Of a stretch of 64,000 bases of DNA, positions 53,801 through 61,221 are shown in pieces. The position numbers were made by a program, and so were the translations under genes. The notes under the pieces were generated by a model that saw nothing but the letters and a program-made list of their open reading frames with translations, was not told where the DNA came from and searched no databases. Source of the DNA: Stomoxys calcitrans (taxonomy: Eukaryota; Arthropoda; Insecta; Diptera; Muscidae); NCBI RefSeq assembly GCF_963082655.1, contig NC_081556.1, positions 72,215,227 to 72,279,226 of the forward strand, written 5' to 3'. Every line of letters begins with the position of its first letter. Position 1 is the first letter of the stretch.

Positions 53801-56634
53801 TTATGCTGAGTCTGAACGACGTGCCGAATATCGACATCACTTGGTAGAGAAATAATAACAAGGCAGGATACCTCACAAATGTAGCTAATATTAGTAAGGG
53901 GATAATCACCGCTAAAAATTTTTCTGATGTTCACGTCGGGATTTGAGCCCATGCGTTCGGCATCATAGGCGAACATGCAAACCACTGCGCCACGGTGGCC
54001 TTTGCCGATTTAACCGATCCATGATGCCCATATCAATATCGTCGTCATTACTATATGTTGTTGGTTGAATGGTGTGACTTTTTGGTGCTTTGTGTTGCCG
54101 TTTTTTCTCCATTGTGGTCTACTTCAATGCGAAAGTTCTCTATACGACATAGCCTCATATCTCTCGATTAAGTCATGACCATTGCTGTTTCTTTCCTAGC
54201 GTTGTACCTATTACACCTTTCCAAAACTGTTTAAAACCTACGCTAACATAATGCTTGACCCCCTTTGCCTCGAACTTTTTACTTGCCCAGATCTATTCTA
54301 TTTGTCTAGAGAAGCAGCGTTTGGACATTAAAAACCTTATTCACAAAACCTAATGTAGATTTTTCAAATCTTAGGTTTATTTGACAGTTCTATAAAAGAA
54401 ATCCAGAAAAATTTTTGTTAATAAGGACCTAAATGCTTAAAATTAGTATACCTGTATTTTTAGAACTTTTATTAGTCACCTATTGCTTATGAAAGTGGCT
54501 AACGACAATATTGCGTTTAAAATTGTTATAAAAGAGATAAATACTTTTTCAACCTGGTTATCCACCGCCTTTAGTTATCAAACTACAGATTGTAGCACTA
54601 TTTCAAGTGATCGAATATTTTTGGACTATTTAAACAAGTCAGATGAATGCAAAGACGTTGAAATTTGAAGTTTAGCAAGAAAATGAGTCTTTATTGAATA
54701 TAATTGGAAAATACTGATTCGTGGTTTAATACGTTGTCAAGACGGCATTGTTTCGTAGAACCATGCTCTAGCTTGTTCAGTCCTATTTCATTCAAAAGTT
54801 CATCGTTGCATACATGCGTTGTTGGATTCTCAATTTCTTTATTTATACTACCGTCGAAACCGCTTACCTGTAAAACGCTTTAGTGAAAAATCTCGCTTAA
54901 GTGAAACATGATGGAAAGAGCCATTCATTTTTGCTGTTATTCAACGCAATTGAATTCGCTTAAGTCGAAATCGCTTAATTGAGAATACCACTAAACTGAA
55001 AAAGTTTTTATATCCCAAATTCCGTTTTTATATGAAACTGAAATCGCATAAGTGCGAAAAGTTATTTCTTTTGGGGGTCTTCATTGAGAGCCCAGGGACT
55101 GAGATCTGTTTTAGACTGACTGACCATAATACGGTCCTGCAGGCGGAGATTCGCCGATCACGGAATACGTAATTCAGAGCTACGAATTTGAGCAATTTTG
55201 AGCAAGATGATGGCGAGGATGATTCGGCGGAGCCAGGCCGTGACTCGAACCTGGACGCTCGGAGCAACAGCGAGAACAGTTGTCGTTGTCTAGCGTACGA
55301 AGCTACGCAATGAATTTGATATAAGTTCAACCTACCAACTTAGGCCCTTGAAGACTTCACACCTAAAAGTATCCGATAAGATTTCCCTAACCGAGGATCG
55401 AAACACGTCATAGAATGGTTGGTGTTTTGATTTCTTTTGGCTTAACATTTCCATTGCAAAAAAAAAAAGGAAAAATTATGCGTTCGTCTCAAATGAGAAT
55501 ACTAAATTTTTAATTTTAGTTAGTTTAATTTTGCAAACGTTTACAAAATATCATGCTAATGTATGTTTGCTTGTATGTATATCTTAATAGAAATCTGCTT
55601 CGTCAAATATGGCCTATGTATTTGCCTTCCAAAATGACCTCAGTGTAAAAGATGTTACTGCCCGATACAGCACTCATTGGACTACAGTAGTGAGAAAATC
55701 AAGAATAGATAAATCTTGGCTGGATGCCGCTTTAAATAAGTATCGGGGACACCGCACAAGCCGTGACATAAAAGAAGACCAGGAACTACGGCGAATACAC
55801 GAAGAGAAGCCCATGCCAACGTCAATTGGGGATTATAAAAATCATCCTTTCTATGCTTTGGAACGCCATTTACTTAAGTTTGAAGCCCTTTATCCTCCAA
55901 CTGCTCCTACCTTGGGCTTTATACGTGGCGAGGCTGTGTACTCTCGGGATTGTGTTCACACCTTGCACTCCAGAGATATTTGGCTTAAACAAGCACGCGT
56001 TGTGAAATTGGGAGAGAAGCCTTACAAGATTGTTAAGGCCCGACCAAAGTGGGATAGGGTATGTGTGAAATCACAGTTGCAATGCGTGCTGAAAAACTAT
56101 ATAGCTTTATTATTTTGATTAAGATTACCCAAACAGTTATCAAGGATCAACCTTTGGAAATATTCGGTTTTTGGCAGACAGAAGATTATGATCCACCAAC
56201 AGCTGAAAATGGCATTGTCCCCCGTAACGCCTACGGCAATGTGGAGCTTTTCAAACCCACCATGTTACCCAAAAAATGTGTTCACATTCGTTGTAAGTAC
56301 AACTTGTGCATAATACTTGTGTATCAGCTAATGACGATATTTCCTTCTCTTTTTAGTACCCGGTCTTAATCGCATATGCAAAAAACTTGGTGTAGACTGC
56401 GCCAATGCAGTCGTCGGCTTTGATTTCCATCAGGGAGCTTGTCATCCTACTTACGATGGATTTGTTATTTGTGAAGAATTCCAGGATCAGGTAACAGCTG
56501 CCTGGTATCAAGATCAAGAAGATCAAGAGCGCAAAGAACAAGAAAAATACGAAGCTCGAGTTTATGGCAACTGGAAGAAATTGATACGTGGTCTTCTGAT
56601 CCGAGAACGGCTTAAATTGAAATATGATTTCTAA
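35088..56634 (+). CDS. Xpc: XPC / Rad4 homologue, DNA damage recognition protein (six exons, 1349 residues)
   Basis: Join: 35088-35245, 35305-36146, 50961-53095, 55591-56058, 56124-56292, 56357-56634. XPC with Rad23 and centrin finds helix-distorting lesions in nuclear DNA and recruits TFIIH for global-genome nucleotide excision repair (Drosophila mus210). Residues 1-375 are acidic and disordered. About 378-520 is the first part of the Rad4 transglutaminase-like fold (LLRGMGLQCRLV near 500). About 520-1010 is a Lys/Ser-rich insertion. About 1011-1045 completes the fold (MWVEVWSDVEEQW). Then follow BHD1 (HPFYALERHL), BHD2 (EIFGFWQTEDYDPP) and BHD3 (VVGFDFHQGACHP), which grip the undamaged strand and the flipped bases. 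The total length is close to the fly protein as I recall it. Codon phases agree at all five junctions. A poly(A) signal lies at 56858. Confidence 0.95.
35305..36146 (+). CDS. Xpc: XPC exon 2
   Basis: Residues 53-333 plus one base. Acceptor TAG at 35302-35304, or CAG three bases later, both in frame. Contains clusters of acidic residues (DDEEDDEE near 285) and basic Ser-rich tracts, as in the disordered N-terminus of XPC. Donor GCAG|GTAGGA at 36147; the unspliced frame stops within 16 bases. Confidence 0.92.
36814..36915. repeat. MITE-like hairpin, 'CTTATTCACAAAA' family (copy 1)
   Basis: Starts 'ggatcttattcacaaaac'. The arms 36834-36863 and 36880-36915 are near-complementary ('aatgtggatttgaaa' with 'tttcaaatccacatt'). 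It shares 'atagaactgtcaaataaacct' content with the copy at 54333 (opposite strand). Confidence 0.65.
37473..38452. mobile_element. Inserted element with CAGTATT ends, about 980 bases
   Basis: It begins CAGTATT and ends AATACTG, a short inverted pair of the CAG... type used by hAT transposons, and the ends share 'ccccaaatt'-like and 'ggggac' motifs as further sub-terminal repeats. The flanks align to the two halves of the host repeat, but an 8-base target duplication is no longer exact. No transposase frame; non-autonomous if real. Confidence 0.45.
38187..38302 (+). repeat. 58-base tandem duplication
   Basis: 'tgtaaaaaacagactctaca...ccttagtcggttg' is present twice back to back with essentially no difference, so it is recent. 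Confidence 0.85.
38990..39140 (+). repeat. 3' end fragment of the muscoid dispersed repeat
   Basis: 'aagtaagcgtgctttcgacagaaggacgg...ggggtcttagattaatatttc' and the end 'tatggtggagggtataaaa' match the right end of the 10853-11587 copy. Confidence 0.75.
39449..39764 (-). repeat. tRNA-derived SINE copy, near full length
   Basis: Tail ('atttgcccgtgaagattcc') at the left, then 'caggggcaaacttctcacat', 'cggcgtgcc', and at the right the head with B box (cagaattcgaacccag, minus strand) and A box. Diverged by substitutions. Confidence 0.85.
40080..40258 (+). repeat. Dispersed repeat (probable LINE 3' end), related to 59265-59385
   Basis: A (TTG)n start, then 'gatgaaggactccatcgggt', 'caatccgatacgtacaactg', and a terminal 'ttttcaacataacctaac'. 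The reverse complement of the middle part recurs at 59276-59350. The simple-repeat end suggests a LINE or SINE tail. Confidence 0.6.
40765..41200 (-). repeat. Short complete muscoid dispersed repeat
   Basis: The left end 'actaccaccatagggggtggggg', 'gaccgtccgtccgtctg' and one core unit ('gtagctcccatatagaatgg...gatttgacttcttga') lead to the right end 'ccaaagtggtggtttcccaa' and 'ggcccggccgaacttagcac'. It has a single core unit instead of an array. Confidence 0.8.
41210..43080. other. Intronic DNA with no recognised feature
   Basis: AT-rich, frames under 83 codons, one weak tandem-core scrap near 42475-42590 ('attacccgatata'). Confidence 0.45.
43084..43135 (+). repeat. SINE tail fragment
   Basis: 'tgttccttagtggaatgttcc' then 'ttggcaaaatttgcaa' is the terminal 40 bases of the SINE family. 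Confidence 0.65.
45095..46060 (+). repeat. Decayed muscoid dispersed repeat
   Basis: The left end 'aaaaatgtgctaagttcggccctgcc' and core blocks ('gatcggactgtatggtagctatatct' near 45725, 'gaaatgggatgagcatgcgcccctaacgagc' near 45928) are recognisable; the array units are heavily diverged and the right end is lost. Confidence 0.6.
46430..47645 (-). pseudogene. Jockey-like LINE ORF2 remnant (reverse transcriptase), minus strand
   Basis: Going down the minus strand, frames give LNTLIVPDVWKMGKWVIPLL (RT start), then SLQPGLKRWITNYLCGRQSF, then ILYANDYTIMATG, then VDGKMIPTIKCPKILGVTFD, then VVLAQLRSSRCTRLNSYRAR. This is the normal order of an RT domain and the segment after it. The catalytic YADD reads YAND, and the pieces lie in different frames with stops, so the copy is inactive. 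It is the same family as the fragment at 31541-31870. Confidence 0.75.
47646..48420 (+). pseudogene. LOA-type LINE 3' fragment (copy 2)
   Basis: Carries the RNase H region scrap 'catctttacggatattgaac...cgaacagttttggagt', then the post-RNase H Cys/His segment (one frame reads DSMCRSCGEDDETLEHFLYH), then the tail. A 75-base tandem duplication of 'ttggttaacccaatgcctat...' sits at about 47858-48007. It abuts the minus-strand jockey-like relic head to head. Confidence 0.7.
48530..49472 (+). pseudogene. LOA-type LINE ORF2 remnant with RNase H domain (copy 3) and tail
   Basis: The frame at 48589-49014 holds an RNase H fold: an opening YTDGSK-like element (in the neighbouring frame at 48594), HAELRAITECVRWCG (Glu), IFTDSKQAIRAI (Asp) and IIWMPGHSGVTGNEK (His). 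RNase H at the end of ORF2 occurs in LOA/I/R1-type LINEs. The frame then breaks; 49200-49270 reads on as a CRAC...ETLDYFLCHC-like Cys/His segment. The tail ends 'caacctaacctaacctaata'. Inactive. Confidence 0.8.
49880..50340 (+). repeat. Short muscoid dispersed repeat, decayed
   Basis: One or two core units ('ggaattggtttatattgaggctatatcag', 'atcggtttatatggagctatatctaaatctgaaccgat') and the right-end sequence 'gctagatcgatttaggatgtcaagacgat...atggatatactctatgggttc'. The (GGAC)n tract has been lost. Confidence 0.7.
50390..50815. repeat. AT-rich palindromic GATC/AGATATAATT cluster
   Basis: Dense repeats of 'agatataatt' and 'ggatct' with perfect palindromes at 50449-50464 (ATATCTAATTAGATAT) and 50729-50748 (20 bases). 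'ggatctg(g/a)ccata...ttttactcggg' occurs at 50508 and 50773. The terminal motif 'actcgggta' also occurs inverted near 36714 ('ccgagtaaaaaaagttcatatgg'), so it is probably a small DNA element. Frames here are spurious. Confidence 0.6.
50850..50877 (+). repeat. 28-base poly-G run
   Basis: An uninterrupted run of 28 G on the + strand, ending 83 bases before the XPC intron 2 acceptor AG. Could form G-quadruplexes in DNA or in pre-mRNA; its exact length may be affected by sequencing. Confidence 0.9.
50961..53095 (+). CDS. Xpc: XPC exon 3
   Basis: Residues 334-1045. Acceptor CTTTTAG|AT; the first two bases complete a GAT codon begun in exon 2. Encodes the N-terminal part of the Rad4 fold, then about 490 residues rich in Lys, Ser, Glu with little order, then MWVEVWSDVEEQW and the exon ends CGG|GTGAGT. 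Exon-level evidence is the strongest in the gene: 2.1 kb of open frame with family motifs at both ends. Confidence 0.95.
53775..54001 (-). repeat. tRNA-derived SINE copy, tail truncated
   Basis: Ends on the right with the complete head ('gtcgggatttgagcccatgcgttcggcatcataggcgaacatgc...ctgcgccacggtggcc'); B and A boxes are recognisable on the minus strand, body diverged, last 50 bases of tail absent. Confidence 0.8.
54333..54429. repeat. MITE, 'CTTATTCACAAAA' family (copy 2)
   Basis: About 95 bases with inverted ends CCTTATTCACAAAA (54335) and TTTTGTTAATAAGG (54414), 13 of 14 matching. Internal sequence is shared with the copy at 36814. Confidence 0.7.
55070..55172 (+). pseudogene. LOA-type LINE RNase H scrap
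   Basis: 'agagcccagggactgagatctgttttagactg...accataatacggtcctgcaggcggag' matches 48645-48705 of the better copy almost word for word. About 100 bases only. Confidence 0.75.
55190..55320 (-). repeat. Possible second tRNA-like (SINE head) sequence
   Basis: On the minus strand GGTTCGAGTCACG (55230-55242) fits a polymerase III B box and lies about 60 bases after 'gcgtagcttcgtacgctag', which is a poor A-box match. It differs from the main SINE family. It could be a tRNA pseudogene or another SINE; no other copy was seen. Confidence 0.35.
55591..56058 (+). CDS. Xpc: XPC exon 4
   Basis: Residues 1046-1201. Acceptor TTAATAG|AAA. Contains the end of the transglutaminase-like fold (YVFAFQND, DVTARYSTHW) and BHD1 (HPFYALERHLLKFEALYPP, IRGEAVYSRDCVHTLHSRDI) into BHD2. 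Donor AGG|GTATGT at 56059. Confidence 0.95.
56124..56292 (+). CDS. Xpc: XPC exon 5
   Basis: Residues 1202-1257. Acceptor TGATTAAG|ATT was chosen over AACAG at 56136 because only the first keeps the phase with exon 4 and reads VIKDQPLEIFGFWQ. BHD2 core and start of BHD3 (VPRNAYGNVELF). Donor CGTT|GTAAGT at 56293. Confidence 0.9.
56357..56634 (+). CDS. Xpc: XPC exon 6
   Basis: Residues 1258-1349 and stop TAA (56632-56634). Acceptor CTTTTTAG; completes the Leu of LPGLNR. BHD3 (ANAVVGFDFHQGACHPTYDG, FVICEEF) and a basic, Glu-rich C-terminal helix region that in the family carries the centrin/TFIIH contact. Confidence 0.95.
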
Positions 56635-56857
56635 TACAGCAAAAATTTGTGTATTATGTGATTGTCCTACTCAGGAAATCTGCGTTTTATGCAGCTGGTA
56701 TTTTTTACACCGTTATTTTTTTTTTGTAACCTTTACTTTTTTTGTTCCTTTTCATCGTATTCCATCAAATATATTTGTTACGTGTGAACTTGTATGAGAT
56801 TTTCCAGTTCTCGATGTGTATTAAACTGCCACATACTCATATTTCTCTTTCTTCAAG

Positions 56858-56863
56858 AATAAA
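56858..56863 (+). terminator. Poly(A) signal of XPC
   Basis: AATAAA 224 bases after the stop codon, followed by a T-rich stretch; the closest good hexamer downstream. Confidence 0.6.
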
Positions 56864-56869
56864 CCCTGT

Positions 56870-57555
56870 GACAGCTTAAACCATTGAAAAATTATTTTGT
56901 ATTATTTGGGAACAGAAAGTATGGATATAAAAGTTGCTGGGCGATATTCAATCGGAAATGGTGATAAATAAAGCATTGATTTAGCACAGAAGAGAAAAAT
57001 ACAAGGCCCAAGTAAAAGTTGTGACAACCACACGCAAAGATAGGGCCACTCTCAACCCTGCAATGATTTTCTTTCACGAATATCAATAAACCGCTATAGA
57101 AGTAAGATGAATAGAATTGAATTAGTGCCTCGGTTTGGGTGAAAAGTGTCATCTGTCGATATATCCCCACATGAAACTAAGGATTAAATAAAGAGTAGAC
57201 TCTGGCCGACTGGAACTCAAAAATAGTTCACAAGCACTAAGGGTATTTAAGATCATGAAGGCCATACGGATGCTTTTAAATTTTCTTGCATTTTATTCTT
57301 ATCTAAAGGCTATGGGGAGGTATTCCTGACAGTTTTCTATTAAACTCAAAATTATTCAGAGACTAAAACTAAGTACTGCACGAGGACTAGTATGGCACCA
57401 AGAACTCGAGAAGGTTGGTATACGCGGTATGACGGAAAGGTGCAAGGTATAACGGCGGTGCTAGGAAAGCTCCAAGAGCAGCATTGAATGCGATAAATGA
57501 TTTGAGACCTTTACACTTATAGGTGGAGTGCGCGGCGTTGAAGACTGCCCTCAGA
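56870..57555. other. No gene recognised
   Basis: AT-rich and unremarkable; short frames only. From about 57390 the base composition shifts toward GC as LINE remains begin. Confidence 0.45.
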
Positions 57556-58400
57556 CTGCAAGGGTCAGGGACATGCCGTTCTTTGGATTTCGGGCATTCG
57601 TTTGTTCTGAGGTAGGCCGCTTGCGTGGAATGACTACGTGACATTGGCGACTATATGCGGGGTAGATCTTTCTTTAATGGCGGCCTGAAGGTTTTCTTCC
57701 CGGGAACGGAGCTATGGGATGAGTGCACGGGGAAATGGTATTTGTGGAATTCATAGGAATTAGGGATTTACAGACTTCCGACCGGGTGCAGTATCTTTCA
57801 GGCGGATGTTTTTGCGGTCCGCAAATTCTTAGATGTGATGTGAGAAAAGAGCTGCGCTCGTCTCAGACTGCAACAATTTATATGGAGCGTCTTGGACATC
57901 TGGGGCTATTGTCGAATTGTCCTGGGTTCCAGCTGACGAGCTGGGTAGTTTTTGGTCACAGATGAACTCTGGGAGTGCGCAGTGTGTGCTGTTTTGGATG
58001 GAGGATTCCAACTAAGGCGAATGGGCAGACTCGGCTTGGGCTGGCGTTGTAATCTGCATGGTTGCCAAGGCCCTGTGACGGAGGTTCTCCAGAACGAGGA
58101 CGTCGGTTGTTATGGAGGCGGGGGAAACGTCACTTTGGATGGTTGGTGGTTCTGACCGGCCACTGCAATGTCAAGTCGCTGACATGGCGATGGGATCGGG
58201 ATGATGAGGATTTCTGCAGGGTCTATAGGAGTTGAAACGGTCGAGCGTCTGCTGTGCCAATGCCCCTCAATGACGGGGAGAAGGCGTATGATTATGAGGG
58301 AACATCTCTCCACTGAGCTCTCTACAGTCTTTCGACCCCCGAGTCATTCTGTACTTCTGTAAGGGTCTGGAATGGCTGACGTGGCGGCCCCCTAGTGGGT
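57556..58400 (+). pseudogene. Decayed LINE ORF2 C-terminus (RNase H and Cys/His region)
   Basis: Across frames the text reads YRLPTGCSIFQADVFAVRKF (RNase H Glu helix, at about 57770-57830), then LTGHCNVKSL and CRVYRS (about 58158-58235), then VERLLCQCP (about 58238-58265). This is the RNase H to 'L.GH....(C)..C......E(H)LLC.CP' order seen in I/R1/Outcast/LOA-like LINEs. Stops and shifts are many. It differs in sequence from the LOA copies above, so a third LINE family is likely. Confidence 0.55.
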
Positions 58401-58499
58401 GAGTCTTTCAGTCTGTATGCCAGCTTTTTATTTTTCTTTTTCTAAAGTCTTTCGTCTCTCTTATTTCATTTCCTTGTAGAACGAACACAAGGAACCACA

Positions 58500-58880
58500 G
58501 GTTGTTGTTGTAGTCACATTTTCAAGTGAAGGTGGCGATCCTCGTCACGCTCCTGTAGGTGGGCAAACTCGTTCCGGCCTAAGGGACCGGTCCCCGAGAG
58601 AACAAGGTGTCCAATTTTTTTTTAGAGGGGACAATAACCCGCCTTTTCATATCGAGCATCATAGGCACTCAGTTTTTGTGCAAGAGCCGGTGCCGCTCAG
58701 CCTCTCACTAAGACTTTCTGCTCGATACCGCTGCTTGTTCGCGACTGCCGTTGCAGCTACTCCGTATGGAGCATTCCAATATCCGCACCGGTAGCTCGCA
58801 GCTATGCTTCTCATGACAGCAATGAACACCACACAGACCTCAATATTCCAGCCTGTGTGGTGCTCACAGCTATCCCGTGT
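58500..58880 (+). repeat. Dispersed repeat related to 37329-38600
   Basis: 'aggtggcgatcctcgtcacgctcctg...gtgcaagagccggtgccgctc...gataccgctgcttgttcgcgactg...agcaatgaacaccacacagacctc...gtgtggtgctcaca'. It begins next to (GTT)n. No coding frame. The copy in XPC intron 2 has the same order, interrupted. Confidence 0.6.
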
Positions 58881-58889
58881 CGGGATGGA

Positions 58890-59060
58890 CCATAGGTCCC
58901 CGAGTTAAGCGTTTGACAACTCCGGCTGCCAGACGCATATCCTTAAGTGTTGGCGTGTGTAAATACGCTGATGACATTTCTATTTCTATTGACTCGTTCA
59001 TGAAAAAATTACAATATCCCAAAAGAATTGTAGAGTTTCCTGTAAGGAAAAGCGTCTGAA
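58890..59060 (+). pseudogene. LINE reverse-transcriptase scrap with YADD
   Basis: One frame reads VKRLTTPAARR, then VCKYADDISISIDSF. YADD followed by a beta-strand-like I.I is RT motif C. The flanking sequence is not readable as RT for long, so it is a fragment of about 50 codons. Confidence 0.5.
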
Positions 59061-59264
59061 AATGGAAATATCTTAAATAGAGTCGTTAAAATGTCTGACT
59101 GGCGCCAATAAAGACTGGGATAGCAAGATCTCAATCATCCAATGGAAAATCAACTCTCAACCCAATTGTACAAAAAATCAGTTCCTAGCTTTTTTTTCGC
59201 AATTTCGTCTCAAAAGAGTATAAAACCTAGCCAAACAATATTGGGGACACACTGCAAGAATACA

Positions 59265-59385
59265 AGGTAATCCCATCGCATCCGGTTGTATGTACCGGAT
59301 TGACCCGATGGAGTCCTTCATCGGCAAGGGCTGCTGCCTCAGTATACAACACACTGCTACAACAATACCAAGGTTAATAACATCA
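59265..59385 (-). repeat. Dispersed repeat, reverse copy of 40080-40200
   Basis: 'aatcccatcgcatccggttg...accggattgacccgatggagtccttcatcgg' and 'cagtatacaacacactgctacaacaa' are the reverse complement of the element in XPC intron 2. Confidence 0.75.
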
Positions 59386-59389
59386 ATGC

Positions 59390-60010
59390 ACGGCGATATA
59401 CGTGAAGAGATGGTTTTTTAACGACTGTCTCCCGCTGGCTACGGGATAACCAAAGTATTATGAACAAAACATTGCGAAGGGATTTTCTGGGAAAGAATCG
59501 TTGTCTAGTTGAAGATTTACCGGGCATGAAACTTAATCCAACAGAGATATTTGCTGTGTTTTATTATAGTACTGGATAGACAAGCTGTGAAGGACAAAAA
59601 TAAAACGCAATAAAAGTTTCCAGTACATGTCTGTTGGTTTGCCATGAGGTGCTAATGCCATTTGCCAACTTGTATTAACAATACGAGGAAAAACGTGAAC
59701 ATATTTGTATAAATTATAAATTAAAATAGCAAAACATGTGTGGACAAACAAGTCAAATAAAATGTTATAAGATTTGTGCACACAATTTTACAAATAATTG
59801 GCTTTAATTCTATTTTGCCGCACACAATAAAGGTATTTTTACAAGTGGCCATACTTTTTTGTGAAAAACATATCATGGCCATGCTGGTAATTTATCGAGA
59901 ACTTCGTTGTGCTGGATACATGTCATTTTCATTCAAATTTCATTGCACTGCACTATAAATACTAAAATAAAACACAGCTATTGTAATATTACGTTAATAG
60001 TACACATGAA
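59390..60010. other. No gene recognised
   Basis: AT-rich, frames of 60-82 codons without motifs. Confidence 0.45.
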
Positions 60011-60149
60011 AAATTGTTGGTGCCGTTGATTCAGAAGACGATTCTGATGTAGAAGACCCTATGTTTTGTCAACGAAAGAGCGAAGGCAGACGTGCAGCAG
60101 TTTTTTTTATTGATTTTGTTGAAATTTTGAACAGTGACATCCTGTCGAC

Positions 60150-61215
60150 ATCCGCAACGAACTTGGTCCAGATCGAACTATATTAAGAAAAGCCAATTAA
60201 GGGTCTTAAACCCATTAAAGGCCCAGTTGTTACCCGATTTCGCTTAAATTTTGAACAGTGAATGACACTAGGTCCGACCTGAAAATAGTATGCCAAATTA
60301 GCGTTTTAAACCTATAAAATCGCGTTTTGTTACCCGATTTTGCTGAAATTTTAAACGGAAAGTTGCACTGGGCCTCTCATTGTCCGAACTGAATAAAGTC
60401 CAGATCGGACCAAACTTGGATATTGCTGCCATATTGACCGGTCTAACGATTTAGGGTCTTAAGCCCATAAAAAGTCGTCTTTTTCTATTTTGCTGAAATT
60501 AAGAACTGTGAGTTGGACTAGATTTTCCCTTGTCCGAACCAGATCGGATCATACTTTGATATAAAGTTGGAACATGGAGCTGCACTAGGCCAACCGATAT
60601 CCGAACAGCGTATGGTCCATTGCAAATTGCGAATTTTGCCCATGAACATTCCACTAAGGAACAGGGGCAAACTTCTCACATATCAATGAGTGCAGACCGA
60701 TTCAAGTTTAAGCTCAATGATAAGGGACCTCCTTTTTATAGCCGAGTCCGAACGGCGTGCCGCAGTGCGACATCTCTTTGGAGAGAAGTTTTACATGGCA
60801 TAGTACCTCAAAAATGTTGCCAGCATTAGTAGAGGAAAACCACCGCTGAAATTTTTTTCTGATGGTCTCGCCAGGATTCGAACCCAGGCATTCAGCGTCA
60901 TAGGCGGACATGCTAACCTCTGATCTACGATGGCCTTCAGGCGTACCATATAAGACCATTTTTGGATATAGCTGCCATATGGACCGATATGAATACAGAT
61001 CTGGGATCTTAAGCCATAAAATCCTCATTTATAACCTGATTTCCCCATAGTTTTAAACTATGGCTAATATACACTTCTCGGTACCGGAGCCGAATATGAT
61101 GCAAATCGGACCATACCTGGACATTTATATGGATTTCGTAGTTTTATAATAAAATAGGATAATAAATATATCTATGGTGATGGGTATCCAAAGTTCAGCG
61201 CGGCCGAACTTAATA
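60150..61215 (-). repeat. Muscoid dispersed repeat, interrupted by a SINE
   Basis: Core units ('ttgttacccgatttcgcttaaattttgaacagtgaatg', recurring near 60226, 60327, 60480) and the right end 'gatgggtatccaaagttcagcgcggccgaactta'. A SINE occupies 60621-60938; core sequence ('tttttggatatagctgccatatggaccgat') resumes after it. Confidence 0.75.
60621..60938 (-). repeat. tRNA-derived SINE, full length
   Basis: The best preserved copy in the window, about 318 bases: tail 'attttgcccatgaacattcc', body 'tttttatagccgagtccgaa' and 'gagagaagttttacatggca', an A-run ('tgaaatttttttctga'), and head with B box GGTTCGAATCC (minus strand, about 60873-60883). It serves as the reference for recognising split and decayed copies. 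Confidence 0.92.
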
Positions 61216-61221
61216 CGATAT

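Larger units (their letters stand above)
53096..55590 (+). other. XPC intron 3 (2,495 bases)
   Basis: GTGAGT to TTAATAG, phase 0. Contains a SINE, a MITE copy, a LINE scrap and a second tRNA-like sequence, listed separately; 53110-53770, 54440-55060 and 55340-55560 hold nothing I recognise. Confidence 0.9.

Noticed and set aside
56059..56136. Alternative exon 5 acceptor at AACAG (56136)
   Set aside because: It would break the phase with exon 4 unless a weak GTGTGA donor were used; AAG at 56123 keeps the frame.
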